64,000 nucleotides of DNA from Lichina pygmaea (lineage: Eukaryota; Ascomycota; Lichinomycetes; Lichinales; Lichinaceae). The position numbers were made by a program, and so were the translations under genes. The stretch lies in contig OY730175.1 in NCBI GenBank assembly GCA_963422465.1, forward strand, positions 2,108,001-2,172,000, given 5' to 3'. Under the pieces are notes generated by a model. The model ran no database searches and was not told the DNA's origin. It saw nothing but the letters and a program-made list of their open reading frames with translations. This document shows positions 35,030 through 44,476 of this stretch, one piece after another (position 1 is the first letter of the stretch; each line of letters begins with the position of its first letter).

Positions 35030-36586
35030 TGATTGATTGAATTCCTACACCATTTTAAAGCTAGCTAGGCTAGATTATGCTGGGGAGTCTATGTAGTTGG
35101 TAAGGAAAACCTCAGGGATGGGGTGTCACATGTCCCAAGGGCGAAAAACCTTCCCTGCGGCCCCTAGGCGGGAGCCATCCGGTCGAGGGTCTATGAACTA
35201 GGTAAGTGACTGCAGCAGTCAAGCAGGAGAAGAAGGAAAGAGGGGGGGGAGGGGGGGGGGGGGGAGAGAGAGGAGTTGCTCCCTAGCCCCGGAGAACTGG
35301 GCAAGAAGATTCAGGCGGAGGAGCCATGTCGTGACTGCAGTGGCTGCCCGAGGGTCCGAGGTTAGTCACTGGAAGTCAGTGGAGGAGACCTGCTGCCTAA
35401 GCTGCCGGCGTTCTTGTGTGAAGCGCGGGCAGTTGAGGATCACATGCTTAGCAGTTTCCCATTGCCACCCGCAGGGGCACGCCGGTGAGTCAAAGCCGGG
35501 GACCCGGTGTTGGTGTAGGAAGGCTGCCAGCCCAATCTTTTCTGTACAGATCTGGGTCAGTAGACTGCTGTGGGGCTTGGGGAGGTCGGCGTGTAGCCGG
35601 AGAGCTGCCGCTTTGTAGGGCATCTTGTCTGGCTTCTAGCCACCCCCGGGGTCAGGGTCGGTGTCACAGTGTTTTGGGGGGGGTTGTCCGACCACGGGGG
35701 GAGGCCAAGGTTGCTGGAGATGTCTTCCATGTGTTGCTGTTGATGCCATAGGATGTTTTTGGCCCAGACATGTCGCTCTTTACCCGGTGTGGAGCCGGCA
35801 GGTCGGCGGGGTCCATGGTGGGGTGCGAGGTGACTGCGGAGTCGGCGGCAGGCCCGGTCGGCCTCCTGTCGGGCGCCTGAGGCCTCCAGGCGGGCGCGGG
35901 ATTGCAGCTGGAGGTGGGCGATGTGGGCCCTTAGCGGGGGGATTGCGGCTTCCTTCTCGAGAAATCGGCGGCTGGTGGCCTTGAAGGCACCAGTGACTGT
36001 GCGCAGGCATTTTTGTTGGATCCTTTCCAGTGGTTCCCCGATCCATTGATGTTTTGCTGGCCGAAGGGTGCCCTCCAGCGGGGCCCAGATTGTTGCCCCG
36101 TAGGTGAGGCACGGGCGTACCACCGCACTGTAGATCAGCCTAGCCCTGGCAAAGCTTGCCCCCCATGTAGAGCCACTCAGAGAGGTGAGGGCGCGGCATT
36201 GCTGCGCTGCGCGGTCGCAGGTTTTCCGGATGTGGGGGCCCCAGCGGAGCTTCGAGTCCAGCAGGACTCCGAGGACTCGGACTGTGGGTGAGGGTGTCTT
36301 CGGGCCTCCGGCGAGCTGGATGCTGGCCGCCATGTTGAATTTCCGCGAGCGTGTCAAGTGCATGAGCTCGTATTTCTGTGGGGCGAAGGCGGCTCCATGG
36401 CGGGATGCCCATGTGAGGCAGTCGTTGTGGATCTTCTCCAAGAGGCGGCAGTTCTCTTCTGTTGAGTCTCCGCAGGCTAGGATGTTGACGTCGTCCACGA
36501 ACCCTAGCCCTGTTACTCGGCCTGTGCTTTGTCCGCAGTGTTCCACCAGGTCAGCATTGAAGAACAGGAAAAGGATTGGGGATGTG
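35030..36586 (-). mobile_element. 5'-truncated LINE (Tad-like non-LTR retrotransposon), defective ORF2
   Basis: On the minus strand the sequence enters in mid reverse transcriptase with SPILFLFFNADLVEH, then GLGFVDDVNILACG, whose FVDD is the RT active-site motif, then GVLLDSKLRWGPHI and a long C-terminal region (36546-35557). After a frameshift near 35600 it continues as LTQICTEKIGLAAFLH, ending with a Cys/His knuckle (CPCGWQWETAKH...C) at about 35460. The 3' tail is (TCAA)n-like at 35030-35042. Entry in the middle of ORF2 shows a 5' truncation at about 36586. RNase H, endonuclease and ORF1 are absent. A GGA/G-rich purine tract lies in its 3' UTR (35240-35272). Confidence 0.88.
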
Positions 36587-37506
36587 GGGGACCGAAGCTG
36601 TCATATAGCACAGTACTTCCTATATAGTGAACCTCCAAGTGCATGATCCATAGTAGGAAGAGGCAAAGATCAAAAGACAGCAAGACTACAAACACAGTCA
36701 CAAAACTGTTTTGCTATTCCATACATTGTCACTCCTGTAGCAAAGCAAGTCAATAGCAAGACAGAGTACGCAGCTGTTCAACAACTCTGATAAATTGAAA
36801 GCTGACAATTGTTGAACATCATTCCCACCACAGCAGGAGTAACAGTGTGTACGCTGTGCACAGTATGCACAGTCCATACCTACCTATAGACTACAGCCAT
36901 TCCACAATTTCAAAAATGCCGGGGCACAAAAGCAAAACAGAATGAAGAGATAGGAAGACAGCGAAGATCAAGGAACAGGAAACAGAAACAAAGATCAGAC
37001 AGTGAAGGCGGAAGATGGATCTGCGTGGGTGATGGAAAGAAGTGGGGCGGGATATGTGTGGCTTGCAGAAACTCTGGCGATGTTTGAGGGGTCACTAGTA
37101 GAGTGTTGTGAGTGAGGCGCTCAAGGGGAGATGATGATGAATCTGAGAGAAGAGGAAAAAAAGAATTGGGCTGAGAGAAGAGGGCGAGGGCATTTGGTGA
37201 GGAGGAAGAAGAAGAAGAGAAGAAAGGGTCGAGAAGAGAATCAAAGGAACGGCCAGAGGGTAGGAGAGTCATGTGAAGAGAGGAGAGTAGAGAAACGATA
37301 AGCCGGACGATTGCTCTTGAGACAACATGATCCTCTGATACACAGCCTTCCCCCTTCTTCTTCTGTAGACTGCATGCCTTCGTCGTGTCCTTGGGATGCA
37401 GAGGGCGAAAAGAAAGAGACGGTACGTACGTAGAGAATGGGCGCAGGGAAAGAAAGAGAAATGAACAACGAGGCAACAAGTCGCTACCGAAACCGTACTG
37501 CAGCTC
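36587..37506. other. Intergenic region between LINE fragment and STE7
   Basis: AT-richer left part (36590-36900) gives way to purine-rich sequence with gaggaagaagaagaag-type repeats (37200-37215) that is probably the STE7 3' UTR. A TACGTAC word lies at 37421-37432. The minus-strand frame 36910-37479 has low-complexity Ser/Phe/Leu content and no domain. Confidence 0.6.
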
Positions 37507-37686
37507 TCAATAGCGCGATTGGCCATCCGAGTTCGAGAACTGCAGCCCGATGGGCACTTCTCGGCGCACGTCGCCAACGACGTCGTACTGCTCCGGGCCG
37601 TGGTAGGAAGACGTCTTCCGCGGCACGACGCGGCTCGGCGCCGGGGGCAGCGGCCCGGCGGGCGGTGGCGCCGGCCTCATGGGCAG

Positions 37687-37721
<35 letters not shown>

Positions 37722-39406
37722 CCGCCGTCGTAAAGTGACTCGTCGCGCCCGGGCTGGCTCGCGTCCCCGGGATGGACGGCGGCGACAGAGCGACGGTGGG
37801 CGTCTTGGCCGACCTCAGCACCGGTACGGCCGACGCCGACGACGTCCGCACGGGATAGCCCGGGTGCGGGTTGTACTGCCGTCTGGCGGTGCCGTCGTCC
37901 TCTGTCCCCGACGCGGGCATCGGAGGCACCGGCGGCGGCGGCGGCGGCGGCGGCGGCTTCACGTCACCGGCGATGAAGATCTCGCCCGACGTCGGCGTCT
38001 TGGGCGTCTTCGGCGCAAGCGTCTCCTTGGACGAGGCCGAGTCGTCGCTGCTGCGGAGCAGGCTCTTGGAGTGCGCCGGCGGCTGCAGCGCGAGATGCGA
38101 ATGCCGGTTGTTCTTCTCCATCATCGAGATGGCCCAGCCCTCCAGGTCGACCGGTGTGCGTCTCGCCGCTTTGATGAACGAATCCTTGTCCTGCGGGGGG
38201 GTTGCGCTTAGTTTTAGCAGACGACCGAGATGATCAGGTCAAGAGAGAAGAGCGTCCGCTCACGTATAGCTCCTGCGGGGTCGGTCGCTCGTCTGGGTTC
38301 TTCAGCAGACACCGCGCGATCATGTCCTCGAGAATTTTGGGGAAGGCATCGCTCTTCGGCAGCTTGGGGGCGGGCTCGTGCACGATCTGCTGGAGCAGGT
38401 CCAGGATGCCGGTGGGACCAGCGTTTGCGCGGTCGCCGGCGGCCTCGTCGCTCGAATCGAACGGGAAGCGGCCGATGGCCAGCTCCATGAGAGTCAGGCC
38501 CATGCTCCAGACGTCCGACTTGACCGAGTACTGCGCGCCTTGGATCCGTTCCGGCGCCATGTACGTCGACGTGCCGACGAAGGTGTTGGCGATCGAGTTC
38601 ACAAGCTCGCCCGAGACGCCAAAGTCGCACAGCTTGATGTAGCCCCGAGTGTTCACGAGCACGTTGGACGGCTTGATGTCTCTGTGCATGATCCGGTGGA
38701 CGTTGTAGAGATAGGTGAGGCCGCCGAGGACGGCTTCGGCAATCTTTCCGAGCACGTCGATGCGCACCGGACCAAAGTCCTTCGAGATCCGGTCCAGCGA
38801 GCTACGGGGGAGATCAAAAGTCCGTCAGAGAAGAACGCTTCCGGAACGGCTCGCGGTAGGCCATACCCGCAATCCATGTACTCCATGCACATGATCACAT
38901 CTCCGGCGTTGTTGAGGAAGGCGCCGTAGAAGGAGACGATGTACGGCGAGTTGCAGTCGTGCATGATGTGCAGCTCCCGGACAATCTGTTTGCGACGGAC
39001 CTCCTTCTTGGCTTCGACGTGGATGACCTGGGTGCCTTTCAGCATCGAAAGAGCCGCCACGGGAACCGACGTCTTCGCGACGACTGACCTTCTTCGCCAT
39101 GATCACCTTCGTGGCCGGGTGGAAGACCTTGCTCACCGTCCCGCCGTTTCCCGCTCCCAGCTCCTTGACGACGACGAGGTCCTCGCTCCGCAGGTCCAGC
39201 TTGAACTCGACCCCGATCTCCAGCGTATCGGCCCTGCCGTTATTCCCGATCGCTCCTGGAATCTGGGCGTCGCCGGCCGAGGGGCTAGGCGCCGTCGCTA
39301 CCGGGGCCGCACTCAGCTCCAGGCCCTTGATGTTTCTGCGCTTCATTGTCTTGGCCTTGACTCGCTCGGACATGTTGGACTCCTGGCTCTTGGGAAACTG
39401 ATCCAT
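37507..39406 (-). CDS. STE7: MAP kinase kinase STE7 family (mating / invasive growth)
   Basis: MAPKK acting between the STE11-type MAPKKK and the FUS3/KSS1-type MAPK (MEK2 in Neurospora, MST7 in Magnaporthe). Exons 39406-39089, 39027-38867, 38801-38264, 38190-37507 give 566 aa. The basic N-terminal motif [10 protein letters not shown] is a MAPK docking site. Kinase domain about 75-345: GAGNGGTV (Gly loop), [11 protein letters not shown] (catalytic loop), [20 protein letters not shown] (DFG and activation segment with the Ser and Thr phospho-acceptors) and APE. The C-terminal tail is long and low in complexity: nine prolines near 37930-37957, then a Thr/Ala run encoded by a GTC repeat (37685-37730). 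STE7 rather than MKK1 or PBS2 is chosen from [11 protein letters not shown] and the tail start [10 protein letters not shown]. Confidence 0.94.
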
Positions 39407-40183
39407 CTTGAATATCGGGTGTCGGGTGGCGGATGGCGGATGGCGAAGCTGTTCAGCGAAAGCAGGACGTCTCGTAGCAGCGCAGTTCCCTACACAACGA
39501 AGTAGATTGTGGCTCGGGTCTTGACGTGTGCCCTCCGACTTGGAAGGGCTTCAGAGGTCCGCGGCCATCAAGCGGTGCATGGACATTCACTTCTGCGAGG
39601 CCTGTTCGAGCCTGTTGGTCAACCGTTTCCTGTTCTCTGGCCCCAACGGTGCTGGGAAGAGGCAACCGTGGGTTGTGGTAGAGTCTATGGACGAAGGTGC
39701 CAGCCGTGCAAACTTACCAATGGAGGCTGCTTTTCTATGGTGCGACGGTCGTGATCTGGAGCATCTCAGGGCGTCAAGTTGGCTGGTGATACAGACCAAT
39801 GGCACTCCATCCGTGCCTGTTTCTCCTTTTTCCCGACGATAGCAAGTACCCCTCGTATCTGCTGTGTCTTCTGAATCGTACAGACCGAGTGAAAAGGTCT
39901 TATGAGTACATTACTGTATACCCAGGACCGAAGTACGTAAGTTCGTTCGCAATGTATTGCCGGGTCGGTAATTTTGCGTGTCTTATTACTTTTGACATTA
40001 TCCAGCTATTTGGAGTCCTGACAGCAGCGACACTCGAGGTCTGCCAGGAGATCGCACTGCTCACTGATACCTTGAAGTCTCCAGATACTTGTTCCCTCCC
40101 TCCAGCTTGATGATCTTCTGGATGGCGTGAGGGATCTGCTCAATCTAACACTAGATCTCACTTTGTGGAAGCTTATCCCAGCA
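39407..40183. other. Upstream region of STE7 and boundary to the transposon island
   Basis: 39407-39800 is GC-rich and should hold the STE7 promoter. Beyond about 39890 GC falls. I see no gene. The left end of the Tc1-like element may extend into 40100-40183, but I could not find terminal inverted repeats. Confidence 0.5.
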
Positions 40184-41060
40184 CTTAAGCTATGCTTCTT
40201 CTGCTAGGCCTCGACATTTCAGAGGACTACTCTTTGTTGTCACCCACTTCATCCATGGCCAGCATGGCTTAATAGCATTCAGATCTGGTGAGTTGCCTGG
40301 CCAGTCCAAGCGCTCAAGGCTATACTCTCCAAAAAGAGTAAGGTTATGCAGGGAAACATGAGGTGTTGCTCTGTCCTCTTGTACAATTATCTTGGGTTGA
40401 TCTTTCTGGCATTCCTGAGTGAAGGGTAGGAGCTTCTGGTGTAGGATGATCTTGCTGTATTGATACCAATCAATTCCTTCTTTGCCTTGTTGTACAACCT
40501 TACCTCTTTTGGCTGTGAAGCACCATTGGGGTGTCTGTCCTGCAGGCTTTTGTTGGAGATTCAACTGTGACATCCACATGTCTAGTTCCCAGGCTTTCTT
40601 TGCTGCAGGCTCCAGAGATATATTCAGAGCTTCAAGCTCTGTGTCTGCTTCCTTCTTCTCCTTGGCTGTCTCAGTCTTCCAGATATGGCAGAGTCCCTTC
40701 TTGTTGTACAAAAAACTACCCCAGAACATAAACTCTGTACACTTCTTCCAACACTGACCAACATATACAGGTCTTCTCAAACTGTTCTGAAGTCTGTCTC
40801 CATATCTGATTCTTGTGCTACTGCTGTCCTAGCATAATCTCTGTTTTGTCTGAGAAGATCATATTCTTCCACTACTCCATAGACTTGTCTTTGTACTTTA
40901 ACACAAACTCAAGACAAGCTTTGTGTATTTTCAGAGTAAGACCTATACATATATACACAGCTATCAGTTACTCTTCTTCTTCTGTAGATAGTAGAGATAT
41001 TATTATACCAGGTCTATAGATAGGTTTCCATTTACTAATCTTCTTCTTCTTCAGACACTT
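40184..41060 (-). pseudogene. Tc1/mariner-type transposase, dead copy
   Basis: Minus-strand frames give KIHKACLEFVLKYKDKSME, then MIFSDKTEIMLG, KPAGQTPQWCF, PKIIVQEDRATPHVS and RLDWPGNSPDLNAIKPCW. These are the order and motifs of a DDE transposase: FSDE-like first Asp, the ED block as second Asp, and NSPDLNAIEP for the third acid. The third acid is Lys here (AIK), so the catalytic triad is lost. In-frame TAG codons (after SME and GQQ) and a frameshift near 40780 also break it. All these changes fit G-to-A on the coding strand. Termini not identified. Confidence 0.85.
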
Positions 41061-41062
41061 TT

Positions 41063-41178
41063 TTTTTATTTTTTTTATTTGATTCTTACACTGGTAGTAG
41101 CTTTACAGCCATGCAGATCTTCTAGCTAATAGTGAACTCCTTCAGAAAACCTTTGAAGGGATAAAAACTGAAGGCAGG
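41063..41178 (-). repeat. Relict non-LTR retroelement 3' end, second copy
   Basis: Inverted copy of the repeat at 5420-5536. The A-rich tail appears here as a T-rich tract (41063-41081), next comes the complement of agtgtaagaatcaaat, then agctagaagatctgcatggc and aaggttttctgaag in reverse order. It lies between the Tc1 copy and the start of E4. Confidence 0.75.
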
Positions 41179-41185
41179 GTGTGAC

Positions 41186-41311
41186 TGTCACGGTTCTGGC
41201 CCAGTTGCATATCTGGCACAAGTCACGCACCTTGCCGGGAAGTTCCATCTGCACTGTTGCCTGCTTGCTCCGCTGTTGCCTGATCACCTGCCTATAAGAA
41301 CTTCTCCTGCT
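41186..41311 (+). repeat. E4 5' LTR, left piece (TATA-containing)
   Basis: Starts tgtcacggttctggc, ends at the CTGCT duplication (41307-41311). cctataagaa (41291-41300) is a plausible TATA box for the LTR promoter. The remainder of the LTR is at about 60835-60984. Confidence 0.6.
41307..41311. repeat. E3 target-site duplication, left copy (ctgct)
   Basis: Identical to 60830-60834 on the other side of E3. Confidence 0.9.
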
Positions 41312-41770
41312 TGTTAAAGGCCGGGCCGGGTTCACACAGAAACCGGTACAGTCTGTTGCTTCGCAGGGTGGATTCTAGACAGGGACTCAATAGAGGAATA
41401 GACAGATAGGGAACTCTCTCTGTACTATTATCTCAGTACGATGTGTGTATGTGTGTTCAGCCTGGAGAGCTAATCTCTCCGGACCCTTTGGGTAGTCTTT
41501 ATACAGATGCCCTAGGGGGGGGGTCTTCTCCGAGGGGTATCATCCTTTTGCGTGGACAAGCTCCTCACTTAGCTCCTGCTTGTCCACCGGACAAGCTCCT
41601 CGCTTAGCTCCTACTTGTCCACCAGACAAGCTCCTCGCTTAGCTCCTGCTTGTCCACCGGACAAGCTCCTCGCTTAGCTCTTGCTTGTCCACCAGATCAG
41701 TCGGATGTTGTTCTGTATGACTAACACTCCTCCCTCACTTACCTAGGCTGTTCCGGCCTAGGCCTTAACA
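41312..41770 (-). repeat. E3 LTR (3' in element orientation)
   Basis: 459 bp, TGTTAAAGG...CCTTAACA. Contains four 35-bp units with inverted arms ggacaagc/gcttgtcc (about 41555-41700). Confidence 0.95.
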
Positions 41771-41893
41771 CTATCCCCTCCCTCCAAGAGTTCTGTCCCC
41801 AGATCCTTTTCTCCCTGCTCCTCTTTTGTCATGAACCAAGATCAGACAACTTGTACTTGTCATCGCAGTTCTCTCTCTTGTCACATTGGCAAA

Positions 41894-42403
41894 ATGGGCA
41901 AGGAATTGAAAATTGCATGCAGTGCTTGTCATCACAACCACGCTAAGTGTGTTGTGAGTTCTGCATCGTCTTTTTGTTATTGGTACATCGAGAAGGGTTG
42001 TCACTGTGACCTTCATCTCTCAGAATCAGAATGGAAGAAGATGGAACTTAAGCGTAAGCAGCTCAAGGCTCAGCTGCAAGAGACTGATGACCAATTGTCA
42101 AAGTTGCTTCCCCGGCAGATCTGCCTCCACTGGCAGCTGGGTTGTCTCTCACAGAAGGAGGCTGATGCCATCTGTCATGAGCTGTCAGCTATCAAGGATC
42201 AAGAGTCCCTTGATGCTCAGGAACAAGAGGCTCTCTGTGTTATCCACAAACAGGAGGCTAGTCAGGCTGCTGCTCCACTGTCCTTTGAGGATGTCTTCTC
42301 TTCAGAGACTTTAGCTTCTCTCAAGCTGTTGTCCCTGTCAGACCTGGTCACTGTGGGTTTGCTTGGTGGTAATCCACCAGCTTCTGGTTTGTCGCAGAGC
42401 TGA
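41894..42403 (+). CDS. E3 antisense third ORF: zinc-cluster-like/coiled-coil protein (one Cys lost)
   Basis: Reads away from the LTR into the element, opposite to gag-pol, 123 bp inside the LTR edge; 169 aa from MGKELKIAC (an in-frame ATG at 41831 would add 21 residues). Homologous throughout to the ORFs at 43967-44476 and 54668-55177. Cys 9, 12, 19 and 28 of the C6 cluster are present, but residues 29-31 read YWY, so the fifth cluster Cys (31) is Tyr. This is a G-to-A change, so the zinc fold should be broken here. The helical part (EWKKMELKRKQLKAQLQE) and the C-terminus (SLSDLVTVGLLGGNPPASG) remain. No function assigned. Confidence 0.75.
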   Translation: MGKELKIACSACHHNHAKCVVSSASSFCYWYIEKGCHCDLHLSESEWKKMELKRKQLKAQLQETDDQLSKLLPRQICLHWQLGCLSQKEADAICHELSAIKDQESLDAQEQEALCVIHKQEASQAAAPLSFEDVFSSETLASLKLLSLSDLVTVGLLGGNPPASGLSQS

Positions 42404-42419
42404 AGTTCTCAGTTGGTTC

Positions 42420-43081
42420 CCACAAATTCTCCTCTTTGTCAAATCCTAACCACTTCACCAGGTACTCAGTTTTCTGTCTGTTTCTTTGACTATCCAGGAT
42501 TCTTTCAACATTGTACTCTTCTTTGTCATCCTCGAAGTTCTATTCTGTCTTGATCTCTGCATCGCTGGGTGCTGGTTCAAGCAGCAAGACATGGAATACT
42601 CGGTGTATCCTTGCTTTTTGTGGTAGTCTCAGTCAATAGTTGACCTTCCCAGTGCACTTCTCAATTTTGAATAGTCTGATTTGTACGTGGTCCAGCTTTT
42701 TGCTCAGTCACTTTGAGTGTAGGTTTTTTGTTGATAGGTAGACCTTATCCCCCCTTTCCAGAGTTGGTCCCTTCAATCTTTTGTCATGTAATCAGCGGGC
42801 GGTGGTGTTCTGGGCACAGTTGATTGTTGTTTTCATCATCTTGTGCATAGCAGCAACTTTATCAACATCAACAACATTGCCTCTTGCTGTTGCCTGCTAT
42901 CAGGGGTTTCTTCTGTAGTTCGCAAAGAACAGTGTTGTCCCTGTCACACTGTGTTGCTGGTTGTTGTACGCAAACTGGGCTATTGGTAGCAGTTCCACCC
43001 AGTTATACTGCTGGTGGTTGATGTAGTGTTGTAAATACTGCTCCATCATCTGGTTTGTCCGCTCAGTTTGTCTGTCAGTTT
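42420..43081 (-). pseudogene. E3 pol, C-terminal piece (integrase end and chromodomain)
   Basis: Minus-strand remains after the E2 insertion point: MEQYLQHYINHQQ-like integrase core end, AYNNQQHSVTGTTLFF, then two stops where the E1 copy reads NPRWQ, and finally the chromodomain with YLVKWLGFDKEENLWEPTEN. Several CGA-to-TGA and TGG-to-TAG type stops. Confidence 0.85.
43077..43081. repeat. E2 target-site duplication, left copy (agttt)
   Basis: Matches 55659-55663. Joining the two flanks restores the integrase sequence found uninterrupted in E1 near 45140-45180. Confidence 0.93.
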
Positions 43082-43379
43082 TGTTAAGGCCTAGGCCGGA
43101 ACAGCCCAGGTAAGCGAGAGAGGAGTGTTAGTCATGCGGAACAACATCCGACCGATCCGGTGGACAAGCAGGAGCTAAGCGAGGAGCTTGTCCACGCAAA
43201 AGGATGATACCCCTCGGAGGAGACCCCCCCCTAGGGCATCTGTATAAAGACCACCCCAAGGGCCCGGAGAGATTAGCTCTCCAGGCTGAACACACAATAC
43301 GCACACATCGTACTGAGACAATAGCACAGGAGAGTTACCCCACCTGTCTATTCCTCTACCAAGTCCCTGTCTAGAATCT
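43082..43379 (+). repeat. E2 5' LTR, left piece
   Basis: Starts TGTTAAGGCCTAGG and ends gtctagaatct at the E1 insertion. The remaining 58 bp lie at 49673-49730. Confidence 0.95.
43375..43379. repeat. E1 target-site duplication, left copy (aatct)
   Basis: Identical to 49668-49672. Confidence 0.93.
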
Positions 43380-43842
43380 TGTTAAAGGCCGGGCCGGGTT
43401 CACACAGAAACCGGTACGGTCTGTTGCTTCGTGGGCGGATTCTAGACAGGGACTCGGTAGAGGAATAGACAGGTGGGGTAACTCTCCTGTGCTATTGTCT
43501 CTGTACGATGGGTTTGTATTGCTTGCATGTGTTCAGCCTGGAGAGCTAATCCCTCCGGGCTCTTTGGGGGTCTTTATACAGATGCCCCAAGGGGGGGGGT
43601 CTCAAGGGGTATCATCCTTTTGCGTGGACGAGCTCCTCGCTTAGCTCCTGCTTGTCCACCGGACAAGCTCCTCGCTTAGCTCCTGCTCGTCCACCGGACA
43701 AGCTCCTCGCTTAGCTCCTGCTCATCCACCGGACAAGCTCCTCGCTTAGCTCTTGCTTGTCCACCGGATCAGTCGGATGTTGTTCCGCATGACTAACACT
43801 TCTCCCTCGCTTACCTGGGCTGTTCCGGCCTAGGCCTTAACA
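43380..43842 (-). repeat. E1 LTR (3' in element orientation)
   Basis: 463 bp, TGTTAAAGG...CCTTAACA, four 35-bp internal units (about 43625-43770). Confidence 0.95.
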
Positions 43843-43966
43843 CTATCCTCTCCCTCCAAGGGTTCTGTCCTCAGATCCTTTTTGTTCCTGCTCCTCTTTT
43901 GCCATGAACCAAAGCCAGACAACTTGAACTCATCGTCGCAGTTTTCTCTCTTGTCATGTTGGCAAA

Positions 43967-44476
43967 ATGGGCAAGGAATCAAAGATCGCATGCGGTGCTT
44001 GTCATCACGACCACGCCAAGTGTGTCGTGAGTTCTGCATCGTCTTTTTGTTGTCAGTGCATCAAGAAGGGTCATCGCTGCAACCTTCATCTCTCGGAATC
44101 AGAATGGAAGAAGATGGAACTTGAGTGCAAGCAGCTTAAGGCTCAGCTGCGGGAGACTGATGACCAACTGTCAAAGCTGCTTCCCCGGCAGATCTGCCTC
44201 CACCGGCAGCTGGGTCATCTCTCACAGAAGGAGGCTGATGCTATCTGTTGTGAGCTGTCGGCCATCAAGGATCAAGAGTCCCTCGATGCTCAGGAACAAG
44301 AGGCCCTCCGCGTTATCTGCAAACAGGAGGCCTGTCAAGCTACTGCTCCACTGTCCTTTGAGGATGTCTTCTCTTTGGAGGCTTTGGCTTCTCTCGAGCT
44401 GTTGTCTCTGTCAGACCTGGTCGCTGCGGATTTGCTTGGTGGTAATCCACCAGTTTCTGGTTCATCGCAGAGCTGA
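43967..44476 (+). CDS. E1 antisense third ORF: Zn(II)2Cys6-like zinc cluster with coiled coil
   Basis: 169 aa, starting 124 bp inside the LTR and read opposite to gag-pol. Cys residues at 9, 12, 19, 28, 31 and 38 give C-x2-C-x6-C-x8-C-x2-C-x6-C, the exact spacing of fungal Zn(II)2Cys6 DNA-binding domains. A likely amphipathic helix follows (WKKMELECKQLKAQLRETDD, then LSKLL), as expected for a dimerising coiled coil, then an acidic/Leu-rich C-terminus (SFEDVFSLEALASLELLSLS). Its 3' end overlaps the chromodomain end of pol tail-to-tail (44340-44476). The frame is intact although pol in the same element has stops. I do not know a described homologue; a role in element or host transcription is inference. 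Confidence 0.8.
   Translation: MGKESKIACGACHHDHAKCVVSSASSFCCQCIKKGHRCNLHLSESEWKKMELECKQLKAQLRETDDQLSKLLPRQICLHRQLGHLSQKEADAICCELSAIKDQESLDAQEQEALRVICKQEACQATAPLSFEDVFSLEALASLELLSLSDLVAADLLGGNPPVSGSSQS

Noticed and set aside
36910-37479. Minus-strand frame of 189 codons after STE7
   Set aside because: Ser/Phe/Leu low complexity from purine-rich 3' UTR sequence, with no domain.
1-39400. Secondary-metabolite or other functional gene cluster
   Set aside because: All recognised genes are unrelated housekeeping genes on mixed strands. No backbone enzyme, transporter-plus-regulator set or shared pathway is present.
43625-43770. CRISPR-like repeat array
   Set aside because: Units abut with no spacers, the array lies inside LTRs of a eukaryotic retrotransposon and it varies by whole units. 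It is a minisatellite.
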